A stretch of DNA of 32,984 nt from contig ML977008.1 in NCBI GenBank assembly GCA_010015675.1, forward strand, positions 389,467 through 422,450, given 5' to 3'. The stretch comes from Byssothecium circinans (Eukaryota; Ascomycota; Dothideomycetes; Pleosporales; Massarinaceae). Positions 20,532 through 29,973 of the stretch are shown here, piece after piece; positions within the stretch are counted from its first letter, which is position 1, and the number at the start of each line of letters is the position of its first letter. The position numbers and the translations under genes are program-made. A model generated the notes under the pieces. The model did not search any database and was not told where the DNA came from. It saw only the letters and a list, made by a program, of their open reading frames with translations.

Positions 20532-21414
20532 TGGGGAGGAAGCCCTTGTCATGCAGAGCAAGAATGATTTTCCGCATCTTATACCAACATGGCATTACAT
20601 AGTTGCAGAACTTGTTGTTTTTCTGGTCCAAAATTTGCTCGTCGCATAGTGAAAGTAGGTGTTCGACGGTCGTCTGTGGCTGGGCTGGCGATAGCGGCAC
20701 GTCCATGGGCCTGAAGTCGCTCTTCAGGTTGTCAAGTTCGAGGTCCTTCACGGACTTGATGTCATTGCGCGGTGCAATGACGCCGCAGGAGCTGTTGGTG
20801 ATGGATTGCATTTTTGATGTCAAGTCCACAATCTGGCGCATCATACTCAGGCGCTGGGCTTGCGATAGGTTATTCCAGACGTCCTGGAGGTTCTCACCTG
20901 GTAGGCGCTCTTGAATCGTGTATGGCGATCCGATGGCGTTTTCGGAATTTAGGCCGCAAGCGATGACTTCTGCAATGGGTGCGTTGAGCCGCGCACGAGC
21001 GAATTGAAGGACGGCGATGTCGTGAGCTGGGCTGTATATGCTCATAGACTCAAACCGCTGCGAACGTAGGATGTACTTCATGATCCCCTCGTTATCGGCC
21101 TTGAAGGGTAGGAATTTGGAGAGATACGAAAACAAGAGTGCAGGTAGTGGGAACCGGCGAAGAACAGAGAAGAACCATGCTAGTGACCATTTCTTGGGCT
21201 CAGGTGCACCGACAGTGATACCAACAACGCGGTTGAAAGATCCACCTTTCATGCGTTCAGTGTTTATACTGCGCAGACCGAATCTAGCCGTGGCTAACTG
21301 GCGCACCTTGTGCTGAAAGGTGTCGAAAGGCTCTTGTTCATATGCGATAGTGGAAGTATAGCTCACGTCCTGGTCTTCGCATCGGCATGTGCAGGGCTCT
21401 GCCTCGGTCGACAT
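20524..21414 (-). pseudogene. APH-like kinase gene A, N-terminal half (split by hAT element)
   Basis: This is the 5' half of the gene continued at 16757-17398. From the ATG at 21414 (MSTEAEPCTCRCEDQDV) 297 codons stay open up to LPNNE, where the hAT element begins; reading through adds QTCQQSS and a stop at 20500. The N-lobe shows GGSFNRVVGITVG (glycine-rich-loop equivalent), then SPYTIQERLPGENLQDVW, a characteristic segment of fungal APH-like proteins. Joined to the C-terminal half at the duplication, the protein would be 510 residues with no other defect visible. An upstream TTG at 21435 is not an acceptable start. An 18-bp minisatellite lies just upstream. Confidence 0.88.
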
Positions 21415-21470
21415 GATGCGTGGTACGGTGCTCAAGGACGATAATATGGGGAAAGAAAAAGGTGATTCTT

Positions 21471-21560
21471 TTGAGGAAGGGTGATGAGTTGAGGAAGGGC
21501 GATGAGTTGAGGAAGGGCGATGAGTTGAGGAAGGGTGGTGAGTTGAGGAAGAGTGATGTG
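21471..21560. repeat. 18-bp minisatellite, five copies
   Basis: Five consecutive 18-bp units of the form TTGAGGAAGGGYGATGAG run from 21471. Units two and three are identical; the outer units differ by one to three bases. The array lies about 57 bp upstream of the start of APH gene A, probably in its 5' untranslated region or promoter. Confidence 0.95.
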
Positions 21561-21888
21561 GAAGAGAAAAGGGAACGTTCGCTGACTTTTAAAGTTATGA
21601 GATACCCGCCAAGACACGTACAGGATATAACTTTGGCAAAGCAAATGAAAAAGGCTGCAAGGAAACAAGCCTGCGCTTGCCTTCTTTAACTCCCACAAAA
21701 CGCACAGGCTAACCGTTCGGGCCAACATAAACTAGGGCGAGTCGCAAACAAGGAAGCAGACCCAGGCCGAGGCACGAGTAGTCACGTGAGTTGGACATTC
21801 ACCCTCCCTTATTTGGAAAGTGCGTGGAAAGTTGCATCTCTACACTCTGCACAACCCCACTCATCCATTGATTGCCACAAAACACACA

Positions 21889-22137
21889 ATGCCGACCACC
21901 AACACTGCAGTTTCCCACAATTGTCCTGATGCTGAGGGGGTGGTCCGCCGGATGCATTGCTCCAAGCACGCGAAAACGTTCCACCTGAGGACAGAGTGGT
22001 GCACAACGTGTTGCACAACGTATTTCAACGGGCTGGTGATGTTGAAGAAGAGGGAGCGGGAGTCTGCAGTTGCTGCGAAAGATAAGCGGGCAAAGGAGGT
22101 AGAGGATGCCTGGATCATAGACGACTCTAAAGCTTAA
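21889..22137 (+). CDS. Small Cys/His-motif protein, unknown function
   Basis: An 82-residue protein runs from the ATG at 21889 (MPTTNTAVSHNCPDAEGVV) to the TAA at 22135. The core is CSKHAKTFHLRTEWCTTC, that is C-x2-H-x4-H-x5-C-x2-C, which could bind one zinc ion. A highly charged helix follows (LKKRERESAVAAKDKRAKEV). The same spacing and the same charged tail occur in the broken gene at 31508-31854, which supports this as a real family. It is divergent from APH gene A. The frame extends 23 codons upstream to another ATG at 21820, but the start used here gives an N-terminus more like the relative. Function is unknown; DNA or protein binding is a guess from the finger. Confidence 0.65.
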   Translation: MPTTNTAVSHNCPDAEGVVRRMHCSKHAKTFHLRTEWCTTCCTTYFNGLVMLKKRERESAVAAKDKRAKEVEDAWIIDDSKA

Positions 22138-23523
22138 ACTAAGTGAGTAATATCTATTATATTAATATTATTTAATACTAATATTCTTTAGACCCACTAT
22201 AAGGACGTTAAACATGATTATCTAACTCTTAGTAAGTTTCCTAATTATAATTTATATTTGCTAATGTTAGAATACTTTTATATATATGCAAAACTAGCAT
22301 ATAAGCTAGAAATAAATAGGTATTTTAAACATAGCTAGTACATTTAGTTTTATTATTTAGAGTATGGATAGATGATTAATAAATGGTTCTTAAAGCGAGC
22401 TTCAAGGTAGCCACCCCCCCTCCGGCTTACCTTCTTAGAAAAGGGAATAGGAAAACTTCGGAAACTTGCTCGCACGCCCTCCTTATAATGACTTTTACCT
22501 TTATGATTGAGTATTACAGTTTACTATCTTGGATAAGTAATAGGATATCACATACAATTAGAAAATCCTATTAGTAATCAAATCAGCTAAACTCTTCTAA
22601 TATACATGCTAATCTATAACTATGTAGGAATGTATATAGGACGCCTTATGCTAGGCTTTATGTTGGTTCATTAGTTGGTTGGTATTGATTCACGTTCTAT
22701 AGAGTTGGCCGAATGCCTTCATTTATATTAGCCTCCCTTATGGAATAATGGACGTGCCGAGCACAAATGAAATAAAATACAGAACAAGTGTGCGGGCAGG
22801 TCTTATAGTGACTGCCCTTTACAAGGGATGGCCTGTCGGTCCTCGATTCTCCTCCATGACAGAAATATAAAGGGAAATAGTACAATCTGCTTTATGCCAA
22901 AAAGTAATGTCAATGGCTAATCAGGCCTAGGGTGCGGCTATTAGGCTAGTATCGTTAGGAAGAAGTGCCCGGCTAGGCTTTATATCACACTGCACGAAGT
23001 CACTATGTCCATCAAATTAATTCCTTGATAACGTACTGAGAGACCTCACAGTAGTCGATGCATGGTTCCCAATTATCATTTTATAATATTAAAAACTTAT
23101 TTTATGGCGATCGCACTGTATCCTTATATAAGCTAATAGATTTTGCCCTAGTAACATTTTAATAAGTATAGTAATTACTTTAAAGCAAGCAAGTTCTCTG
23201 TGCATACGGCCATTATAACGGTTATCTCACCTTCTCTCTACTAATAATTTAATTCTTTAATATATGCATACACAACTATTCAAACTTACGGGATTATAGA
23301 AGGGAAACAACTACTAGCTAGCCATCCCTCATAAGCACCATTCTCGTCATATTGATTTAGCACGCAGTCTTCAACCCACAACAACGCGTCAAAAGCCTTG
23401 GTGCCCTTCCTATCATTTGTGCTTGCTAGTATTACACTACTTTCCCATCCTTATTCTTCTTCTTATCGCGATACGTGTACAGTCTGAAACGTCCCTTTTT
23501 CATCATCCTCCGCTGCCCCCCAT
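22138..23523. other. AT-rich intergenic region, no supported gene
   Basis: Very AT-rich sequence with many TA steps (for example 22150-22380 and 23040-23280). Frames are short and show no domains. It is probably old, RIP-decayed repeat DNA, but no terminal repeats or transposase fragments were recognised. Confidence 0.5.
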
Positions 23524-25130
23524 TCATTCAGCAGCAGTTACTTTTCTAGCAACCTTCCTGAAGCGCTGCATGCCAGACTGTACTTTGTCCAGGACCTTTC
23601 GTGTGATCTTCTTGTGCTGCTTCTCAAACCGGAGTGGGGTTTTCGGCAGCGTTGGCTTAATCTCGCCCAAGGGTTTAGAGCCCGCGACAGAATCTATGTT
23701 GAAATCCGCCTCGTTCCAACTACAGGACTCGCCAGAGTCATTATGGACAGTGACTGAGGGAAGAGTGATGATGTGGCAAGGTGGAGGTACCTCCAGCGAG
23801 TCAGGAATGACGTAGTGCACTTAGGCTTCATCTTCACTCGCGAGGGACGGGTCCACAGAGTCAGAACCCTCATGATCGAGGAAGCCGTCGTCAATATCCC
23901 AGAAGTGATAGTTAATTCGCAGATCGTCGTCGTAGTGAAGCTCCCTCCAGGCCCGCACAATATCATCCGCCTCGTCATAATGGTATTTTGTGCGTTTCCC
24001 AGCCGTAGAATAGCGTACATGCACCGAGCAATAGAGTACTCGGGAGTGAATCCATAGCGCTTCCACTCATCATCGGCCATCTCCGTGAACAACTTCATCT
24101 TCTCTTCCTTGCTTATGAGGCCTGTCAGTTGAATGGTAGGGTTCTTCTCATCGTCAGACTCATCATCGTCTTCTTCCATCTAGTAAGGGACGCGGTAGGC
24201 CACAAACTTGGGGCAAAAATGTGCGTAGGCTGCGTCCCAGTCTAGTACACCAGTGATAGCTAGATCATCGTCACCTTGAGTCTTGGCAAGGAAATTGCGC
24301 GGATATAGTTCGAGATGGCAGAAGTGGAATTGGTCGTTATCAAGAATAAACCCTAGATCATGCATCGCATAGATAATTTTGCGAAGCTTGAACCAGACAG
24401 GCATGACGAAGTCCCCTTTGCCCCAGGACCCTCGTGCGATCTGACGGTCACATTGGTTGGGAAGGAACTCAAATGTGGATTGTGAAGTAGCATGGCTCAA
24501 GGGGCTCGCCGTCGCGGGGGTCCGTAAGTGCACACAGCTGGACCCTTCGGAACAAGAATGCATACTACCCAAAGTTGCGAGGCGAAAGAATTCCGGCCGT
24601 CGAGCTAGTGATCTTGCGTATCTTTGACATGATGTGCATGATACCGCGCATAGCACTCATCTGCTGCGCGTGGGTCAGTGTCTCGCAAATGTCCTGGAGG
24701 TTCTAGCCGGGCAGACGCTCTTGCATCATGTATGGTGAATTAATTGCATTCTTTGATGACGTATCGTATCTAATGACATTGGGAATTGGCACATCATCTA
24801 AGTTTGCGAGCGTGAACCGCAGAGTTGAAATGTCGGCTTCAATCCCGTAACTATCCTCTCCACGGCGCGGGATGCGCAGAATAAGTTCTGGATCGTTCTG
24901 CTGCGTGGTGTTGGAGATGGACGGCTGCAACGAGTGGGAGAGGGAGGAGCGGGTGCGAAAGGCGGGTTTCTTGCGAATCTTGCAGGCCTCGGCGCGAAAC
25001 CATCGCATCGAGAATTTCTTTGGCGGCCGAGGAGACCCAATGGTGAGGCCAAGGACGCGATTGAACAACAAATGCCTGTACCCATACCTCCTGCAAAGCT
25101 TTTATCCCCAAAATACGTGCTCGCCTGATA
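23524..25130 (-). pseudogene. APH-like kinase gene B, heavily degraded
   Basis: The minus strand aligns piecewise with gene A: LFNRVLGLTIGSPRPPKKFS (25071 down), then SPYMMQERLPG, then VMPVWFKLRKIIYAMHDLGF, then FHFCHLELYPRNFLAK, then GVLDWDAAYAHFCPKFVAYR, then WKRYGFTPEYSIARCMYAIL, then YHYDEADDIVRAWRELHYDD. Stops lie at 24703 (after RLPG), 24565, 24180 (TAG where gene A has Trp in SPFW) and 23821. Frame changes occur near 25070, near 24490 and near 23995. The 98 codons after the stop at 23821, in the same frame, may be the original C-terminus. The catalytic loop has HLE where gene A has HRD. This is a dead tandem paralogue. Confidence 0.85.
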
Positions 25131-25328
25131 CAGGCGGTAGAGCACTATTAGAGAACTCCGTCACTAATTCAAAGGCTAGAAAAAATCATTAGTACTATAT
25201 GAAGCCTTTCAAAAGGTTTGTGAGTAATATCTTGCATTGAGATGCTCTCGCCGCTCTCCTATCAGCATTTGCAAAGTAAACTACCCTCCAAAATTGGCCT
25301 CCCACAATCTTTCACCCCCTTCCTTGCT

Positions 25329-26720
25329 CTAACAATATTGTCTAAAACAACTTTCCTTGCCATCCTTCTCACAGCAGCCAGTCTCCACAGCATATTCCGG
25401 CCTCATCGCGTTCCACTTTTCCAATGTATTCTTCGCCCATTGACACCCACACTCACCCTCTTCAAACCCATTAATTCCTTTCAGGAGCACAACCCTCGCA
25501 ATACGATATTCAGGAGTGTAAGCCAACCTCATCCATCTCTCGCCCACGGCCCAGACAAAAGCATTTCTGATACTCTGCTTGTCTTTCGCATCCGGCTGAG
25601 TATACCTAATTCTCTCATCGCGACAGGACCGTGGAAATGGGTGACCCCATAGCCACTGCGGTGGCCGGCATTGCATGAATGCGGGTTGGAAAGATGACGA
25701 GTCCCAGTCTATTATACCACCTACACGGGCAGTGGTAGAAGAGGTTATATCGACAAGAATATTGCGCTCATGTAACGAGTGATGGACGATGTAGTTTCCT
25801 TCATCGTTCAAGAGTCCGAGCTCGGCGAGAGCGGTGGCGATCTTAGGGAAGCGGGAGGCGTGAAACGGAGAACAGGCTGACTCATTGGTTCGTGAGTACT
25901 GGCGCTCAAAAGTTGACAGTATGTATTGTAGTGTGGTCTGTGGCTTCTGCGGTTGTTGAATTTTGCTTAGCTCGCCTTTGCTACAACGAGGTTTTATGCT
26001 TGGTATGTCGGGCGGTAGAAATGACGGGTCGTTGACGTCGGAATTCGGGTTTAGGTCACCGCTACACGGCCAGGACTTCGATCCCAGTTCTTTGAGGACG
26101 CAGCCGAAATCCCACGCGAAGGTGATTTTCTGTGTCGTATTGAGAGTGCGATACACGTCTTGCACTGTGGATCCGGGGAGGCGGGTTTGTATCATGTATC
26201 GAAGGCCAAGCTCATTTTCGCTGGTGAGGCTGTGGTTCACAATTTTCGGAACTGGGGCGAGGGGGAAGTGCGTATTGAGAAACGATATGATGGCGACTTC
26301 GTACTCCATCCAGCAGTGCTTGTCATGGTAGGGAAAACGCAACATATATCTCCCGGGCGCAAGCTTGTCTTCCTGGACCCCTGTGATATCGATTCCGCTC
26401 ATTCCGCTGGTGTGTTCTACCACGCCATCTGCGGTGTCTTGCCTTGGACTTTTGGCCTTGGTTTTGGCCTTGACGTTGATCCTGATGATGCGATTATGGC
26501 CACCGGTGGGCCAGAACTTTTTTATTCGAATGTGTGCCGTCTTGGTACCGGGCCAGGTGTTTTGGAAGAGTTGGATAATTTTTGGCTGCAAATCTTCATG
26601 AAGCGCACAGCTCGGAGTGGGGATGTAGGAGGAACAGTAGCGCTCGGGGATTTGGCTGTCGTTGCTAGAACATGTTGATGCTAATGAGCAGGATGAGGGA
26701 GAGCTGCTTGTGGAGGACAT
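25329..26720 (-). CDS. APH-like kinase gene C (predicted pseudoenzyme)
   Basis: The protein is 463 residues from the ATG at 26720 to the stop at 25329, uninterrupted. After a Ser-rich N-terminus it shows GGHNRIIRINV (glycine-rich-loop equivalent), YMLRFPY, MIQTRLPGSTVQDVYRTLN, the catalytic-loop region YIVHHSLHERNILVDI, and the metal-binding IIDWDSSSFQPAF, then WLWG. The C-terminal RWMRLAYTPEYRIARVVLLKG is family-typical. At the catalytic loop H-x-D-L-x3-N the Asp is replaced by Ser (H313, S315, N320), so phosphotransfer is doubtful; the DWD is kept. The second hAT element lies 128 bp upstream of the start and may have displaced its promoter. It could be a regulatory pseudokinase or a gene drifting towards loss. 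Confidence 0.85.
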   Translation of the reverse strand: MSSTSSSPSSCSLASTCSSNDSQIPERYCSSYIPTPSCALHEDLQPKIIQLFQNTWPGTKTAHIRIKKFWPTGGHNRIIRINVKAKTKAKSPRQDTADGVVEHTSGMSGIDITGVQEDKLAPGRYMLRFPYHDKHCWMEYEVAIISFLNTHFPLAPVPKIVNHSLTSENELGLRYMIQTRLPGSTVQDVYRTLNTTQKITFAWDFGCVLKELGSKSWPCSGDLNPNSDVNDPSFLPPDIPSIKPRCSKGELSKIQQPQKPQTTLQYILSTFERQYSRTNESACSPFHASRFPKIATALAELGLLNDEGNYIVHHSLHERNILVDITSSTTARVGGIIDWDSSSFQPAFMQCRPPQWLWGHPFPRSCRDERIRYTQPDAKDKQSIRNAFVWAVGERWMRLAYTPEYRIARVVLLKGINGFEEGECGCQWAKNTLEKWNAMRPEYAVETGCCEKDGKESCFRQYC

Positions 26721-26840
26721 CGTGGATGCGCCTTTGCAATTTCAAGAAACTACGCGGTTGAGGCAAGCTTGTTGAGGGTAGTGTGGTACGGAAGAGACCC
26801 AGGCAACCAGATTTGTTATTGTTTGTGGGCCACCTGCTGA

Positions 26841-26848
26841 CTCATAGG
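26841..26848. repeat. Target site duplication, left of hAT copy 2 (CTCATAGG)
   Basis: Exact 8-bp match to 29966-29973 directly adjoining the element. Confidence 0.95.
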
Positions 26849-29800
26849 CAGACTTGTCAACAATCAAGCTGAATACAAGCGCTTGATTGAGGCTTGATCG
26901 AAACTGCAAGCCGATCAAGCCAAGCTTCTGACTAGAAATTTTGCACTCAATCAAGCTTTCGCTCTTAAGGCTTGATTGATTGGCTTGATTGGCTTGATTG
27001 GCTCGATGTTTTAGCGTTAATTTTTGTGAGGCTATTGAGTTTGCCGTACGAGCGATCTCGCGATAGGTTCGTGGTGTTGAGTTTCGCTTAGTCAGCCACA
27101 TTATAGCGCGAAACCTTAATGTAATCATCTCTATTTTAAAGCTGCCAAAGCCCACCTGTTCGCGTATACTAATGCTTATTTTAGTGTTGTACTTGCCTCT
27201 ATAGTCACTATGCCGCCTCTTTAACCCCTAAAACGTCCTCGTAAAAACAGTTTTGCATTAAATAAGCGCGCTAAAGTCGTTACTCGCGGCACCAAGTTGC
27301 AGCCTTTCAATATCAATGACAATAAACAGCTACCTCAGCGTCTTTCACCACGCAAAGCCTTAGCGATTGCCGCGTCTCAGGCTACCGAGCCGCCCACTTT
27401 TGAGTCGCAATTGCGCGAGAGTTAGCTTGAAGCCGCTATCGTAGCGCCAACCGAGGGCAGCAGCGCCGCGACAGTTGCTACAACTAAGGACGACGAGGAC
27501 GGCAATAAGGATAGCAACACGGGTCTTGATAAGCGCTTTGCTAACAACTTTAATGACATAGATTAGTCGCGTTTGCCACTATATTATAAGCCTGTAGCCA
27601 CCTAGAAGTAGCGCAAAAGCTAGGTATACCACTACGGCTACCGCGTTGCGCTCATTAAGGACCCTAATCATCTTTTCTTTATCTGTCATTATTGCCACCA
27701 GCACAAGTGGATAGACGCGGGGCAAGGCGGTATATATGAAACAACGCTCTTAACGTTAACCTTAGTACACTATTTTAAGCAACTTAGACGCGGCCACAGC
27801 CTTGTAGCTCCTAGCAAAGCGCACAGCGCGACGAAGGCAGGCAAGGGTAGCCTACGCGCTATCTTGAAAGCTACTACTATTAAGGTATCGTAGGGCCTTA
27901 CTAACGAGCTTAGAGGCTTTAATTGTCAAGCTTTTCAACATACTATAGTTACCTAGCTTGTAGATGGCAACCACCCGCTCTCTAAGTTTAAGAAGCCCGC
28001 GTTTTAACAAATGCTTGAAGCTGCAAACCTAGAGGCAGCTGCAGCGTTATAGACGTCTCACGCAAGCATTTTATAGTACGTAATGCGTTATTTTAACTTT
28101 ATGCTACCCTAGGTAGTCACTAATCTATCAAAGTCATTAAGTAAGATCTATATTAGCTTTGATAGTTAGATGATAAAGGGCAGTAAACGCAGCTTCTTAG
28201 GCGTTATTACGCACTACGTTAATAGCGCTGGTGACCTTATGGACCTCCTAATTACGCTACCACAACTAATAGGTGCCTATACTAGTAAGAAAATCACTAA
28301 AATTATTAGTAAAACTCTACAGTAATTTAGTATTAACTCGCGTACTATTAGCTACTTTATACTTAACAACGCTACTAATAATGACGCTACTATCCTTAGG
28401 ATTATGGAGGAGATAAGCTTAATTACTACCTATTATTACCTCTACTACGGTGCTTATACTCTTAACCTAATTAGCCAGGCGTTGCTTTAGGGCAGCAACA
28501 ACGACGCGTATGATAATAATAGTAGTGAGATTGCTATTAAGAGTAAGCTATTACGCAACTAGCGCGAGGATAGGCTACTTAGCGTGCTTCTTAGCGTAAT
28601 TAACTACATTAAAACGCCGTAGTAGCTTAAGCTTTTTAAAAAATTTTAGGGCCTAGCTAACACTAAGCTTCCCGCTAATTAGCGCAAAATACTTATGCCT
28701 ATTAAGCTAGTTATTACTTACTAGAACTCGTATCATTCTACCTTTAAGCGCGCTGTTAAGCTATAGCGCGCTGTTAACGCTTACGCTAATCATTATATAC
28801 GCCGCGTGTGAGATAAGGACACGTACGTGATCAGCCGCGGCAATAAGCTACCTAAGGCTGCGTCCTAGATGCGATCTAACGGCCTCATAGCTACTAATTA
28901 GGCGGTCATTACTAAGTATATTAACATGTTGAAGCTACTAAAGTCTATAATAAAGCGCCTTAAAGGACGTAGCAAAGACGCTGATAGTTACGTTAGAGGT
29001 GGCCGTTATGGCGCTATCACTAAGGTTATCCTAGTCTTTAAGTATATACTTACTTATTATGAGCAGCGCGTCAAAGCTTATGAGTCTGTCAACTATAACG
29101 CGCATAATAAAGCGCCTAAAGACTATCTCTTAATTAACCTCCGCGCTGCCTAGGCGAAGGCTAATAATTACTACAATAAGCTTAACCTCTCACCCGCGTA
29201 CTATGCTGCGACTATACTTCATCCGCGCTATAAAACGTATTGCGAGCTTGCCTAGGCGGACAAACCTAAGTGGCTAGAGGCTAATAACCGCGCGTTTCGC
29301 GCGCTTTAGGCAGAGTATAACACCTTACCACGCGTGGTAAGGCGGCTAAAGGTTATCTCTAGCGAGATCAACGACGCTATTGAAGCCCTCCTCGACCTAG
29401 ACGGCGCCGCGGCTGCTACTGAAGGTGATATAGATGATTATAAGAGGTAGAAGGCGCGCGAACTAAAGGCTAACAAGGATAGCTACGCTGCTGTTCACCC
29501 TATCAAATACTGGGTAGGCTTACGTGATCGCTACCCTAACCTTGCCCGTATGGCTATTGATGTGCTCTCTATACCTGCTTCAAGCTACGAGTGCGAGCGC
29601 ATGTTTAGTGAGCTTGGCGACCTTCTTAAGCCCTGACGACGGCAGATCTCACCCCAGTTACTAGCTGCTATACAGTGCGTACGGCGGTGGTATAGGGCTG
29701 GTTTTAATGAGTGTAGTAGCATTGCCACAGCGACACCAACTGACGCTGAGATAGACGCTATGTACTAATTGTGGGATTGGGATCACGAGAATGAGTATTT

Positions 29801-29965
29801 AGTATAGGCAATCGATCTGTAAAACACCAAGCCAATCAAGCTTTTCAATCAAGCCTCAAGCTAATACTGCAATCAAGCCAATCAATTAAGCCTCTTAACA
29901 CCATGTTCAAGCCTCAAGTCAAGCCGGAGGCTAAGGCTTGATCGGCTTGATTGTTGACAAGTCTG
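26849..29965 (+). mobile_element. hAT transposon copy 2, 3,117 bp, upstream of APH gene C
   Basis: It has the same length and the same 21-bp terminal inverted repeats (26849-26869 and 29945-29965) as copy 1, in the opposite orientation, flanked by the perfect duplication CTCATAGG. Positions correspond one to one with copy 1 (start codons 361 bp from the end in both), so there is no net indel. Subterminal TCAAGC repeats are kept. In the first roughly 375 bp compared by eye the two copies differ at about six positions, all transitions. Confidence 0.96.
27210..29807 (+). pseudogene. hAT transposase, stop-riddled
   Basis: One frame of 866 codons runs from the ATG at 27210 to the TAG at 29805-29807, in phase throughout but with many internal stops, the first at codon 5 (CAA in copy 1, TAA here). 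Visible parts: LIKDPNHLFFICHYCHQHKW (BED-type finger, C-x2-C) near 27650; SFLGVITHYVNSAGDLMDLL near 28200, preceded by a TAG where a Trp is expected; the segment 28926-29153 (VILVFKYILTYYEQRVKAYE); and the C-terminal dimerisation domain from YPNLARMAIDVLSIPASSYE near 29540. Copy 1 has Cys in place of the Tyr there. Inactive. Confidence 0.92.
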
Positions 29966-29973
29966 CTCATAGG
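29966..29973. repeat. Target site duplication, right of hAT copy 2 (CTCATAGG)
   Basis: Exact match to 26841-26848. Confidence 0.95.

Noticed and set aside
25242..25652. 136-codon plus frame
   Set aside because: It overlaps the end of kinase-like gene C on the opposite strand and shows no domain.
20524..26848. Inversion of the segment between the two hAT copies by recombination
   Set aside because: Each copy has matching duplications on its own two flanks (CTCATTGT and CTCATAGG). After recombination between the copies the flanks would be exchanged.
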